The notes under the pieces: model-generated | What the model was told of the DNA's origin: nothing | Databases searched by the model: none | Seen by the model: the letters and a program-made list of their open reading frames with translations, nothing else | In this document: piece after piece, positions 20,350-30,614 of the stretch | Position numbering within the stretch: position 1 is the stretch's first letter | Layout: each line of letters opens with the position of its first letter | Source: Phaeodactylum tricornutum CCAP 1055/1 | Taxonomy: Eukaryota; Bacillariophyta; Bacillariophyceae; Surirellales; Neidiaceae | DNA length: 64,000 nt | Direction: 5' to 3' | Assembly: GCF_000150955.2 (NCBI RefSeq) | Contig: NC_011676.1 | Span: 330,419-394,418, forward strand | Made by a program: the position numbers and the translations under genes

Positions 20350-20870
20350 AATCTGCTCTGCAAGCCATCCAGCCCATTTTGTTGAATCTCACCACTATAG
20401 ACCCACTGCATTCCAGCCACAGCTTTTCTTGACTTGGTCCAAGCATAGCCCCAAAGACTAAACAGCCAAAGAATGAACAGCGCCATCATAACACATGAAC
20501 ACCAACCACTATGAGCCTTGCTGCAGAAGCAATCCTTCAAGGCAGTATTCTCATCCACTGTCTCTCCGCTTCCTCTTTGATTGCCATTAGCTCTCCTTCA
20601 TAAAAGCCTTCAGGGTTGCCATTGTATTTGAGGATGAGGTGAGTTGATGTAAATAGAAGACTGCACTGCCGGCTTCCTTCTGCTCTAATGTGTAAACATT
20701 GGTTGAGGTGCATTTCCAAATCTTTCCAGTGCATAATGCTCAAGCTTGATGCAGCATTGTCCGGTGGAGTTGAGAAGGTACTTGAAGAGATGGTATGGTG
20801 TGTGAGGTGTGAAGCACACTTGGGCCCAAGCGCAGCAGTCGTGTAGCCAAATGATTCTGCTCTTCAAACG
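20350..20870 (-). pseudogene. Unrecognised decayed coding fragment
   Basis: The reverse strand holds protein-like sequence over two frames: LHIRAEGSRQCSLLFTSTHL, ILKYNGNPEGFYEGELMAIK and EEAERQ, then after a frame change SRKAVAGMQWVYSGEIQQNG. I cannot name the family. Its position beside the AAA fragment, and its similar state of decay, suggest another captured or duplicated gene piece. Confidence 0.3.
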
Positions 20871-21147
20871 CTCAAATGTCTTGCATTAAGCTTTGCTTTA
20901 TATTACTCTTGCTTCCCCAATGTCACCAGCCTCCTGGCTTGGCCTCGAGTCAGTTTGCTTGGCTCCAAAACTGTTTCAAAGAAGTTGTCATCTTTGGCGT
21001 CGTCCAGAGTGTCACTTTCTCGCAAATTGTTTGTTTGTGTCTTCATTGTTGTCAACTATATCCTTTTTTGTGACAGTTTGTTCTCTGTGAGCCCGTGGTG
21101 AAGCCTTGACAGTCAACTGCTGTGAAATGGATTGATTGAAGCTTGAC

Positions 21148-21360
21148 GGGTTGGAAGCAGCTCATCCATGCCAGTGCAATACCTCTACTATACCATATAC
21201 AGAGCATACAGCAAGCATTGCATTATTTTTTATTTGCAAAATTTACTTATGTAAATGCTCTTTCACGCACAATCCAAAGTACTTAGAAATTTTCAGATTT
21301 GGCCGAAATAGCGATTTTTTCATGTCGTCTAGAGGCCGAAATAGCGGTTTTTCTCAAAAA
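21148..21360 (+). repeat. Dispersed ~200 bp repeat, copy 3
   Basis: It matches copy 2 along its whole length with scattered changes and an extra AT-rich insert near 21230-21260. The paired units GGCCGAAATAGCGATTTTTT and GGCCGAAATAGCGGTTTTTC lie at 21299-21357. It ends ~310 bases before the CTNNBL1 start codon. Confidence 0.75.
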
Positions 21361-21669
21361 AGTAAAAATAATTTGACGCATCACGTCGTGGATGGAAGCG
21401 GAGACAGACATTTTACAGTGGTCTTTTTCCCACGTCTTGCATGCGAGCCGTCGGCTCACACTAAAGGACCCGCACGCAAAAGCGTTCATTCACTGTCATT
21501 CGTTCATTAGTTCATACGCTCATCTTTACAACTTTGTTTCTTCTCTCCACTGTTGCGATCTGAAGTAGTGTATCGGTTGGCACACGTTTCTTGCTCATAT
21601 TCTCTTTTTCGAGACGTCATCGGTAGGCCATTTTTCAGATATTCGCAACAAACATTAGAGTGCGATCCG

Positions 21670-23712
21670 ATGAACCAAGTTCTAGATCGTTCTTTCGATT
21701 CGGCGGGCTCAACCGAAAGTAAAGTTGCTATTCCTGAATTCATCCCCGCTAGCACTTGGCAAGGATCCAAGTCGGGCTATTACTTCGGAACATCAGTTCG
21801 AGGAACGGGATACCACCGGGACATATCGACGCAGCACCAGCAATCCGCTGCTTTGACCAGCAGGCACGCGACACACAACGGGGGTACAGTCACCGAAGAG
21901 CCTCACAGCAATGGCAGTCGCAAGCGAATTCGAAAGAGCGTTCAAATCGACGAAGACCAGAACGAAACTCGTGTCATATTATCGCCCGAAGAGTTGCTGG
22001 AACGAGCCGAACGACAACAACGAAATTCCTCCAAAAGTACAGCTCTGCTACTCGACTTGACTCCAAAGGGTATGCGCAAGGCGGTCAATGCTCTCAGAAA
22101 AGCAATTGAAGTCAATGAATTACAACGGGCGCAGCACGTGAACGAGCCGGAACGTTACATGGAGAGCGAAGTTGCACTGTACGAGCACATAGCAGCGTGG
22201 AAAGCTATTGCCTCCGATCCCACTAGACTGTTTCCGATCGCGATAGAGATGGAACTCGTACAGAACCTGCTACAGCTGCTGCTCCATGATAATGTTGATC
22301 TTGCAGCGGCTGTCATATCAACACTGGTGGAGTGGCTCGACCCGGACCTTTTACAATCCAAGGAGGAGAGCGAAAGCGGCGAAGAGGAAGCAGCTCTACT
22401 AGCGTCAGTGGCGGCTGTTGCATCCATAGTCGTACACGAAGGAGCGGAACCCTTGGTATCGAATCTTTCGCGGCTGAACAGTAACAACGAAGAAGACGAA
22501 GTCGGCAAGGGTATCGAAGACGTCATGACCTTGATTGAAAATCTAATCGAGATTGACAGCCTATGTGCGCTGGTGGAAAAGGTGGCGTTGGTACCCAATG
22601 AGAAGTCATTGGCGGCGCACCTTTGTAAAGACACAAAATTGCTTTCATGGTGCTTTCAACAAGTCGAAGAGAATGGATCACTCCGGGACAGGGCACTCGA
22701 AATTATCTCGCTCATGGCTCCAAAGGAAGATGTCTACGATGCAGTTTCGGATTGGAGTCGACTCCCACCATACGTGTCCAGTTTTGCCGAGCAGAAAGAA
22801 GACGGCAAAACACAAGATAACAGCGCGACTCTCGACGGAATTGAGATACTCCTACAGACCGTAGCTGCCTTTCGCAAAAGGCAACCGGCGGATGAAACGG
22901 AAGTGGAACGATTAGAAAATGCGGGTTTGATTGTTACGTCAGCTCTCACCTTCAGTTCGACCAACGTGGAAGCCTTTTTGAGCGCTCAAGGTATCGAACT
23001 GGTTATTCGCTGTTTGAAAGAACGGGTGCACGCCGGTGGCATTGTTCTACCATGGCTGGACTGGACCGGAACCGATCACGTCTACAAGACAGCGTGCGAA
23101 CACATGATCGTGGCTGGTTTTCTGAAGTACCTGTTACCGCTACTTATGGGAAATCATACTCCAAAATCTTTCGACATGGTCCAAACGAAAAGGACGAAGC
23201 GGTCCTGGCAGACAAATCTGGAAACAACTTCGATCCGCGTGCTCTATGCGCTTACGCGCTATTTGACCGACAAGTCTCCGGAAGATGCCAAGGCACGACT
23301 GTTGGCCAAATTTGCCACCGACTCGGCCAAATGCGATCGCGTAGTAGAGCTCCTTCTGGAGTACGACCAAAAAGCTCGCGTCGCTGAGTACAAGTTTTAC
23401 CGTTCGGACGTGGAAGAAAGACTGAGACAGGACTACGATGATTCCGAAACGGCCACTGGGATGGTGGAAATGGCCGCCCTCGAAGCCAAGCTGACGGGGG
23501 GAGGAGACGTCTTTCACCGGATCGGTGCAGTTGCGGCCTGGTTGTGTGTGGGTAGTAAGCGGTGTCACGAGCGAATCTTGGCAACTTTGCGCCAGCACGA
23601 TTCCGGCATGAGTCTGGTGCAGGCCGCCGTGTCCGAATTCGTATCGGTTTTGGACGAAGCATTATCGGTATCCCAGCGCGCTCAGCTCCAGAGCTACCTG
23701 CAAAAGCTTTAG
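21670..23712 (+). CDS. CTNNBL1: Beta-catenin-like protein 1 (CTNNBL1), spliceosome-associated
   Basis: The product is 680 residues from the first ATG (the frame is open back to 21553 but without ATG). An N-terminal disordered region carries a basic stretch (RKRIRKSVQ). The family core begins at LTPKGMRKAVNALRKAIEVN and RYMESEVALYEHI, followed by armadillo-type helices: VQNLLQLLLHDNVDLAAAVI, LIENLIEIDSLCALVEK, LDGIEILLQTVAAFRKRQPA and YKTACEHMIVAGFLKYLLPL. It ends near LLEYDQKARVAEYKF and a C-terminal helix. CTNNBL1 binds the Prp19/CDC5L complex and basic nuclear localisation signals in the nucleus. The human protein is 563 residues, so this one has a longer N-terminus. Single exon. Confidence 0.9.
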   Translation: MNQVLDRSFDSAGSTESKVAIPEFIPASTWQGSKSGYYFGTSVRGTGYHRDISTQHQQSAALTSRHATHNGGTVTEEPHSNGSRKRIRKSVQIDEDQNETRVILSPEELLERAERQQRNSSKSTALLLDLTPKGMRKAVNALRKAIEVNELQRAQHVNEPERYMESEVALYEHIAAWKAIASDPTRLFPIAIEMELVQNLLQLLLHDNVDLAAAVISTLVEWLDPDLLQSKEESESGEEEAALLASVAAVASIVVHEGAEPLVSNLSRLNSNNEEDEVGKGIEDVMTLIENLIEIDSLCALVEKVALVPNEKSLAAHLCKDTKLLSWCFQQVEENGSLRDRALEIISLMAPKEDVYDAVSDWSRLPPYVSSFAEQKEDGKTQDNSATLDGIEILLQTVAAFRKRQPADETEVERLENAGLIVTSALTFSSTNVEAFLSAQGIELVIRCLKERVHAGGIVLPWLDWTGTDHVYKTACEHMIVAGFLKYLLPLLMGNHTPKSFDMVQTKRTKRSWQTNLETTSIRVLYALTRYLTDKSPEDAKARLLAKFATDSAKCDRVVELLLEYDQKARVAEYKFYRSDVEERLRQDYDDSETATGMVEMAALEAKLTGGGDVFHRIGAVAAWLCVGSKRCHERILATLRQHDSGMSLVQAAVSEFVSVLDEALSVSQRAQLQSYLQKL

Positions 23713-23901
23713 TACATAATGAAGTTACTTTTTAGACAATAAAAATAAGGTAAAAACTGAGAATGGGAGGCCTGGACAAGCACTTCGGTAGCAATCCATT
23801 CCAAACTGTTGTTGGACATACATCTATCTTTCCAACAACACAAACGAATCCGCCGGACTACATTCGCACAAACTTTGTCCACATTCCACTATTCCATGGG
23901 C

Positions 23902-25155
23902 TCACTGAGACGCATCCACCGTCATTGTCTGGTTGCTCCAATTGTAGTAGGTCGAAAAAGTAGTCTGCAAAAAATCCCCAAACGTTTGATCGTCACTTTT
24001 CCACCGTTGAACCAAGGGTGGTACCTTGCCCCCGTCGTGTCCCGCTTCGAGAACTTGAGCACGAGATCGCGCCGCCGGGGGTTGTAGGACAAAGGTGGGT
24101 GGTACGTCCACAAAGACGGGCAAGGCGATGCGGGCCGTCCGCGCCGCCGCGCTGGCCGGTTTCGACACTCCGCGCACACAATGAGGTGTGGCTGTCACCG
24201 CTCCGCCGGTGACAATTTGCAAGCACTCACCCATCTGTACCGCCACACAGTCCGGTGGAATGTTTACCTTTTGAGTTTGGCCGGAGCGGTGAATGACGTA
24301 CAAACCGGCAGCGGGATCGGGGGATTGGTCCAGGACTTGTCCCGTTTCGTGATCGACGTATAGGTCCCCGGCGAGGGCGGTAAAGAAGCCACTGTCGTTG
24401 TGCCAACCAATCCAGGAATCTTCACGACTCATATTCTGTGCGGGCGTTTCCGCATGGAGAGTACCGTTGCTCGGCTCGTTGCCGTCCCTTTGGACGTCGG
24501 TGACTGTGAGTGGAAAGTAGTAGAGCAAGCGGGCCTTGACCTTCTCCGTCGCTTGCATGTGCGTATACAAGAAATCTTGTGGATAGTCCGGGACCTTTTG
24601 GGCCGCCAGTTGGTCAATATGTCGCGCCAAGGCCACCACCGTGTCTTTCAAAATGGCACCCATCGTGTTGGCTTGTGTTTGAAAGTGGGGGAGACTGGCT
24701 TCGGCCGGCCACACGTTGCACGGATAGGATACCGGATAGGCTTGACGATCCGCGGCACTACCGGGACAATCCGTGACCGGATTGTAGTAGTAACTTCCCT
24801 TGGCAAAATCGGGGGTATCCCCCATGCGTTCCTTTCCGTGCGACCAACCAGCGTTGTACAGAGATACGGGATCTTCCAAAGCGAGCAGTTGGGAGGAGGG
24901 TAACTGGACAAGGTCGTGAGCCCGCGGTAAAAAAGCCTGTTTGGCCTCCACAAAGCCGGGTACGTTTCGTATCGCGATCAAACCCGTTCCGTTAGCGCCC
25001 AAGGCCTTTTCAAGTGTCTCTAGAACATGAGTGCTTGTGCTGTTGTTTCCGTGGTTAACGGCGGAATCCGGCGTGACGCTTCCCGGTGCAAGGTCACTCC
25101 AATCCAAGACGAGGATGCTGGCGTACTGGATATCGTCCGTTTCTGTTGATGTCAT
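23902..25155 (-). CDS. 2-oxoglutarate/Fe(II)-dependent oxygenase, isopenicillin-N-synthase-like
   Basis: The 417-residue product starts at the first ATG (25155); an upstream open frame begins only with GTG. The N-terminal part resembles DIOX_N (ILVLDWSDL; GANGTGLIAIRNVPGFVE). The C-terminal half has the iron site: His252 and Asp254 in WHNDSGFF, and His325 in TATPHCVRG. The 2OG-binding Arg is probably the one in ARIALPVFVD. Enzymes of this type hydroxylate or desaturate small molecules with 2-oxoglutarate and O2. The exact substrate cannot be read from sequence. No targeting signal is obvious from this start. Confidence 0.85.
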   Translation of the reverse strand: MTSTETDDIQYASILVLDWSDLAPGSVTPDSAVNHGNNSTSTHVLETLEKALGANGTGLIAIRNVPGFVEAKQAFLPRAHDLVQLPSSQLLALEDPVSLYNAGWSHGKERMGDTPDFAKGSYYYNPVTDCPGSAADRQAYPVSYPCNVWPAEASLPHFQTQANTMGAILKDTVVALARHIDQLAAQKVPDYPQDFLYTHMQATEKVKARLLYYFPLTVTDVQRDGNEPSNGTLHAETPAQNMSREDSWIGWHNDSGFFTALAGDLYVDHETGQVLDQSPDPAAGLYVIHRSGQTQKVNIPPDCVAVQMGECLQIVTGGAVTATPHCVRGVSKPASAAARTARIALPVFVDVPPTFVLQPPAARSRAQVLEAGHDGGKVPPLVQRWKSDDQTFGDFLQTTFSTYYNWSNQTMTVDASQ

Positions 25156-25929
25156 TGAGAACGCTGTGTGGGATAAGGAACGGCTTTGTTGTTGTTGCTG
25201 CGAGTAGTCACTTTCTGTTATTAATGTAAGGAGAGGTCCTTTGGGTATGGGTCGTTCCGGTTCTGTGGTGGGCGTCCCACTTTTGTTCGACACCTACCAA
25301 ATATGGCATCGATCGATCCAACAGGAGGAACCACTGCCAGTGATAGAAACAAGTTTACAATACGACCGGATCGCAAAAATCAATTACGAGGGTTGGGGTT
25401 TGATTCCGTCCGTGCTTTGCTCTTTGACAGTCCCGAAACGGTCAATTGTAAATGTCCGTCACTTTGTCAATACCTCACAGTCAATAGATCCGGTGGCTGC
25501 GCAAAATCATTCGTGAATGATCGAAAATAAAATAAAATAACGGCATTGAACGTTTGGGCATACTCTGGAGAGCCCGCCGGAATATTCTTTTAGACATATA
25601 ACCGTCTGTAGCCTTTCATGCATATACAATGATTGTCTGCTTCTCGTGTGTTTAACGTCGGACGTTGCCGTGAGCGAAGCAACGCGATTCGATCGATCCA
25701 TCGATTGATTCTTCGACCTCCTCGCACACCACGCTCGTACACGCGTTCTCGTTCCTTCTTCGGCCTCTCGTCGCCGGTAGGGTAAGTGTGTGTCTACGTT
25801 AGGACTTCCTCTCTAGCGGTCGGTTCCATTCTTGTCCGGGTCCAAAGCCACATTGCAGTGACACTCACGGAGATTGCGGAAGTCTTCCTTCTCCACAAGC
25901 ATTGTTCTTTGTCAACCATCAATTACACA
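25156..25929. other. Divergent intergenic region
   Basis: This lies between the minus-strand oxygenase and the plus-strand CRAL-TRIO gene, so both promoters should lie here. TCACAGTCA is at 25475-25483. The frame of the downstream gene is open back to 25786 but only GTG precedes the chosen ATG. Confidence 0.45.
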
Positions 25930-26910
25930 ATGAGTGCTCCGACAGCGGCCGTCGACGATGACTTCAAAGACGCCGCGGAGGAAGACTACGACGAAGGCGT
26001 CGCCGGCGAATTCGAAGTGACACCGGAAGAACTCGCTACTCTCCGTGCTCATCTCGCTACGGCGTTTCCGGAAGACTTTCTGTACTTGTCCGACGCCTAC
26101 ATTCGCTCCGTGGCGTCCAAGCCCTACTCGAAAGACCCCTCCGTGCGACGCCCCCTGGAATACTCGCAGGAAAAGCTCACGCACGTTATGCAGTGGCGAG
26201 CCGACGTTGGCGCTCCCACTATGCAGGACTTGGTCAAGCTCGCCAACGGCCCCAGCGACGCACCAGAGGTCGTCGAACAACCCGAACTCTACGCCAAGGC
26301 TAAATCCCTCGTGGTGTCCCTCAATACCGGAAGTTCCTACTGGCACGGCTTTACCAAGGACGGGCGTCCCGTCCTGTGGTTGCGGACCAACCGCAAACCG
26401 TGGTACCCGGACGTCGACGCCGAAGTCAACGCCCTCATGCTCCTGTCGGATGCCGGAATTCGTGCCATGCCCCCGCACGTTACCGACTTTGTGGTTATTT
26501 CCGAATCGTCCTATCCGCCACCGCCCAACCCCAGCTTTATGATTAAAATGCTCAAGGCCCTCGTCCGCGGTTATCCCGACCGCTTGCACGAATTGCTCTC
26601 CGCGCCCGTCTCGAGCATTATTCAATTCGTCATGAATCTACTGTTGCCGCTCATGCCAGGCCGGCTGGCTTCCAAGGTTGTCTTGTTGGGAGCGGACGAC
26701 ATGAAAAGTCGACTCGCTGCGTTCCTCTTGCACGGTGAAGACGACGTTCCCACCTTTTTTGGCGGACCGGCTAATCACGATGAGTTCTACCCGGAAGAAG
26801 GCAAGTGCGTGAATCGGGGACGAGGAAACTTGAAATTTGACTTTTTTGGAATGCTGGAACGATTGGAAGCCAGCAAGGAAGAATATCTCAAATTATCAAA
26901 TCAAGGATGA
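25930..26910 (+). CDS. CRAL-TRIO / Sec14-like lipid-binding protein
   Basis: The product is 326 residues, starting at the ATG in CACAATGAGTGC. An acidic N-terminus is followed by a CRAL-TRIO N-like helix region (FLYLSDAYIRSVASKPYSKD … LEYSQEKLTHVMQWRADVGA). The lipid-binding core then has YWHGFTKDGRPVLWLRTNRK, VNALMLLSDAGIRAMPPHVT, VRGYPDRLHELLSAP and a pocket-closing segment. The GFTKDGRPVLW and YPDRL motifs are diagnostic. Such proteins exchange phosphoinositides or other hydrophobic ligands between membranes. The FFGG near the C-terminus matches the usual end of the domain. Ligand unknown. Single exon. Confidence 0.88.
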   Translation: MSAPTAAVDDDFKDAAEEDYDEGVAGEFEVTPEELATLRAHLATAFPEDFLYLSDAYIRSVASKPYSKDPSVRRPLEYSQEKLTHVMQWRADVGAPTMQDLVKLANGPSDAPEVVEQPELYAKAKSLVVSLNTGSSYWHGFTKDGRPVLWLRTNRKPWYPDVDAEVNALMLLSDAGIRAMPPHVTDFVVISESSYPPPPNPSFMIKMLKALVRGYPDRLHELLSAPVSSIIQFVMNLLLPLMPGRLASKVVLLGADDMKSRLAAFLLHGEDDVPTFFGGPANHDEFYPEEGKCVNRGRGNLKFDFFGMLERLEASKEEYLKLSNQG

Positions 26911-27707
26911 CAACACCGCCAACAAGGAAACGTACACGTGCGCTTCTGCTTGTTATCGAATTTCCCAGGAAGGTGTTGGTCGGGAACGAAAATAAGTACG
27001 GCGATGAAAATAATGAAAAGGGTGTTGCATACAGATATCTATTCTACTTTCAGTTAGTCAACTGTCCGCTTAGCCGTCCCAACAATCCGGGAGGTCGATA
27101 TCACCTGTTTGTGTTAAACGCGTTCAAAGCGAGTATTCGTAATCAAACATGCCAAGTCGGCATAAACTCGTGAAAAATTCATATGGTCCCATTGGCTTCA
27201 GCCCTCCTTGTGATCAGACCCGACTGTGAAATACCGGTATAACCACAATCTACAGGGTGCTACTCCTCCATACTACCGACCGCGGTACTATTCTCCCCAA
27301 AGGTTGTGGCACGCAAAGGATAAATATGTATATTATGCGAAGAATCCGGCTGGCAAATGAGTCTACCTATCAACATCCAGAGATTTAGTGTCATTCATAC
27401 AAAGAGATAATTTGTTATTGTTCACCCTATTTCACGAATTGCCAAAAAAGTCCCTAATCCGTACGAGTACAGACGGTTTCGTTCGATAGTAATCCTTGCG
27501 GATCGCCCACGGTATGTTTTACCCTGTCTTCCACCATGGCAGGACAAGGAATCCGTTCTCCCATCATTGCCCCCTTAACTTATCCTACCACAATTGGTGC
27601 ATCGCTTGTTCCCGAACAGTGAGAGTCCTTGCACTTCGAAACTCACAACAAGTAGTCGCAGTAGAAGCGGCAGTAGCGCTACAGAACTGCCAAGAAGTGC
27701 GGAAAGT
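26911..27707. other. Intergenic / probable 5' leader of Rpn11
   Basis: No gene is recognised. The Rpn11 frame is open from 27594 but begins with TTG and is low-complexity Ser/Arg, so the 5' part is treated as leader. Confidence 0.4.
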
Positions 27708-28643
27708 ATGGAACGCTTACAGAACCTGATTCGTAGTATGCCCAACGGGATGGGCGGTGACGGTCCGGGCGCCGACGTGCCTCTTGCGGATTGTGCCGAA
27801 AAGATTCACGTCTCGTCCCTCGCGTTACTTAAAATGCTGAAACACGGACGCGCCGGAGTGCCTATGGAAGTCATGGGACTCATGCTGGGTGAATTCGTGG
27901 ACGATTACACCATTAATTGCGTCGACGTTTACGCCATGCCGCAATCCGGAACCACGGTTTCTGTGGAAGACATCGATCCGGTCTTTCAGACCGAAATGAC
28001 GGCCATGTTGAGGCAAACGGGGCGTCCCGAAGACGTCGTCGGGTGGTACCATTCGCATCCCGGCTTTGGTTGCTGGTTGTCGAGTACCGATATCAATACG
28101 CAGACCGCCTTTGAACTGCTCCACCCCCGCTGCGTGGCGCTCGTCGTGGATCCCATTCAATCCGTCAAGGGCAAAGTCGTCATTGACTGCTTTCGCCTCA
28201 TTAATCCACAAGCACTCATGATGGGACAAGAACCTCGTCAGAGTACCTCCAATATCGGGCATTTGCAAAAACCCTCGATCCAAGCCTTGATACACGGATT
28301 GAACCGACACTACTACAGTATCGTTATCGATTACCGCAAAAATGAGCTGGAAGAACAAATGCTGGGAATGCTACACAAGCGCAATTGGGCGTCTTCGCTG
28401 CAAGTGGAGCCCTTTGAAAAGCACGACGCAACGTCCAATGACCTGCTGTCCCGTATGCTCAAGTTGACGCAAACCTACAACGAACGGGTACAGGAAGAAC
28501 AGGGCAAAACGGAAGCACAAGTGTTGGTCGATAACGTGGGAAAAGTCGACCCCAAACGACACTTACAAGCGTCCGTGACGGAACTCATGAACGTCAATAT
28601 CATCCAATGCCTAGGAACCATGCTGGATACGGTGGTATTCTAG
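27708..28643 (+). CDS. RPN11: 26S proteasome regulatory subunit Rpn11 (PSMD14)
   Basis: The product is 311 residues from ATG 27708, matching the ~310 residues of animal POH1. The MPN+ domain has the JAMM metalloprotease site: Glu in [12 protein letters not shown], then His115-x-His117 and Asp128 in [14 protein letters not shown]. The family-typical [19 protein letters not shown] and [10 protein letters not shown] follow, with the C-terminal helical hairpin ending LDTVVF. In the proteasome lid it removes ubiquitin chains from substrates as they are translocated, with Rpn8 as its partner. An upstream TTG would add 38 residues but is not needed. Single exon. Confidence 0.97.
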   Translation: MERLQNLIRSMPNGMGGDGPGADVPLADCAEKIHVSSLALLKMLKHGRAGVPMEVMGLMLGEFVDDYTINCVDVYAMPQSGTTVSVEDIDPVFQTEMTAMLRQTGRPEDVVGWYHSHPGFGCWLSSTDINTQTAFELLHPRCVALVVDPIQSVKGKVVIDCFRLINPQALMMGQEPRQSTSNIGHLQKPSIQALIHGLNRHYYSIVIDYRKNELEEQMLGMLHKRNWASSLQVEPFEKHDATSNDLLSRMLKLTQTYNERVQEEQGKTEAQVLVDNVGKVDPKRHLQASVTELMNVNIIQCLGTMLDTVVF

Positions 28644-29184
28644 TATTCCATCCAAAAATGCGGAATAGTAACATAAAACGTTCCTTACACCAAACCACTG
28701 TACTTTTGCTTTAAACGGAAGCACGGCTTTGGTCCATGCTGGCAGGATATACCAAAGTAGTGTATATGCGGTGTACTCCTCTTTTTCTGTCAGTTACTCT
28801 TGCTCTAGCTCTCTTTTTTAGAGGGAATTCAAAGTTTAGAGGTAGTTGTGGACCATTTACAGAGCAGGTTTTGCGACAGTGAAACGTTGGAAATGCTTCA
28901 CCTGTTCAACCCGGAAGTAGTTCGCTTCGTTCGCCGTCTGACCAGCGCAGACGAATCAAGATCACAATCACGTCAGTCAACCCGACCCCATTTCGTTCGC
29001 TCCCGCAATTAACTTACTGTAACACTTCACGCTCACAGAGGCAACACTGAAAAAAAAGCATTCCATAGAAACAGAATCAAGCCATTGGTTTCGTTGTGTG
29101 CTTACACTCTACTTATTTCTCCTGCGAATTCTTCGGTATCCATCGGACAGCTCCAGAAGAGTAAAGAGAAAACGAATCAACAAA
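28644..29184. other. Intergenic
   Basis: No gene is recognised. Several short pyrimidine-rich stretches occur near 28780-28820. Confidence 0.4.
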
Positions 29185-30129
29185 ATGCGTTTGACTCTGC
29201 CGATTGCTACACTCGTAGCCCTTGGGGCATCCTCGTCCGTCTCGGCCTTTGCGGTCTTGGGTCCGTCATCGAGCTCGCACCATACAGCGGCTCTTGCCCG
29301 GACTTCCTCCAAGACAAGCTCCCGTCTGTTTATGAGTGAACCATCCGATACGAGCACGGACGACACCTCCTTTATTTACGCCAGTGACGGTGACAGCGAT
29401 GTCGTCGACACGGAAAGTTCGAATTACACACCCACCGCTGGCGAAGCCATGGTCTCCAACATTATGGACATGATGCCTCGTCAGCTAGGTGCTGACAATG
29501 TCTCGGACGAAGCCAGATCAGCGATCAACGAAGCGCTCTACAAACTCGAAGCTCTTAACCCAACAACATCCCCCACCGTCTCCCCTCTGCTCAACGGAGT
29601 TTGGGAACTACGTTACGTGGGCGGCTACTCTTCCGATTGGGCCTTGCCTTCTCCCACACGCCAACTGGCTCTCTTTTTGTACTCCGGCGGATACAGTCCC
29701 GGAACATTCGCTCTCGCTTTGGCGCAAAAGTTGCCCTCCAGTGTGGTGGACGTGGGTGATTTGGAAATCGCCATTTCGCGACAGCAGCCCCGCGTCGAAG
29801 CCACCGTGCCGGTCAAAATATTGGGCGGCGGCGAATCCAAAATAGTCGTGCAGGCCCGCCTCGAAACGAAATCAGATTTGCGGATGCGCGAAACCTACGA
29901 GTCGGCCCAACTGGTGGGAAACAACGTCATTGAATTGCCCCAACCACTCCAGTACGCGCGGGATTTGTACGTCACGTACGTCGACGAAGACTTACTTATT
30001 GTGCGTGACGCCTCGGGTGTTCCCGAAGTCCTCGTACGCAAGGAAAAGACCTTTTCCAAAGTCTGGGGCGTTGAACCTGGACAAGCCGATCTAGATGGAG
30101 AAGGACCGTCCGGGGTGAGTGAGTTTTAA
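29185..30129 (+). CDS. Plastid lipid-associated protein (PAP/fibrillin family), plastid-targeted
   Basis: The product is 314 residues. The start at 29185 gives a signal peptide (MRLTLPIATLVALGASSSVS) ending at A-FAVLG, the Phe-at-+1 pattern of diatom plastid-targeted preproteins. A Ser/Thr-rich transit-like stretch follows. The fibrillin domain shows LNGVWELRYVGGYSSDWALP, the central DVGDLEIAIS beta region and the C-terminal YVDEDLLIVRDASGVPEVLV. Fibrillins associate with thylakoids and plastoglobules and help with lipid and stress functions. An upstream non-ATG extension of the frame would destroy the signal peptide. Single exon. Confidence 0.85.
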   Translation: MRLTLPIATLVALGASSSVSAFAVLGPSSSSHHTAALARTSSKTSSRLFMSEPSDTSTDDTSFIYASDGDSDVVDTESSNYTPTAGEAMVSNIMDMMPRQLGADNVSDEARSAINEALYKLEALNPTTSPTVSPLLNGVWELRYVGGYSSDWALPSPTRQLALFLYSGGYSPGTFALALAQKLPSSVVDVGDLEIAISRQQPRVEATVPVKILGGGESKIVVQARLETKSDLRMRETYESAQLVGNNVIELPQPLQYARDLYVTYVDEDLLIVRDASGVPEVLVRKEKTFSKVWGVEPGQADLDGEGPSGVSEF

Positions 30130-30614
30130 GCCACCATCGCACAGCTCAGCGCAGTATCTATCTTTAGGAAAAGAGTAGTACCCACCATATACCTCCTATA
30201 CACGCAGGATGGTCGTCGTAACAGGAATCAGAACATGCTAGTGAAAACGAATAAACACGTAATAGCTTTTATATTACGAAAGAGTACGTAATTGTTAGTA
30301 TAAACATCATCTCTTTGTTCATCTTGTCACGGGAGAGATTCGTTGCAAGAACTGGCAGTCCGTCCGCATCCTCAGCAGTAAGTTGCCTTCTTGAAGCGTC
30401 GCGTCTCACCGGTGTGTTATTCTAGACCTCCGGTACACCGTCAAATTGCGCCAAGATATGCTTGCATACGAACATTGGCCGGAATATAGAAAAAAATGTA
30501 GAGACATCTCGCACCTTCCAGGTGGACAGCGTTCGACACCCGGTTGTACAGCAGGCAGAATATACTCTTGCCTATTAATCACTATCTAGTTCATAAAGTG
30601 AAAGAAACGATACT
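30130..30614. other. Intergenic, convergent gene ends
   Basis: This stretch separates the 3' ends of two converging genes and should contain both polyadenylation regions. No gene is seen. Confidence 0.4.

Noticed and set aside
24400-24903. 167-codon frame antisense to the 2OG oxygenase
   Set aside because: Shadow of the real gene, whose metal site and length fit the family.
25912-26625. 237-codon frame antisense to the CRAL-TRIO gene
   Set aside because: Gly/Val/His-rich reverse shadow of a GC-rich coding exon.
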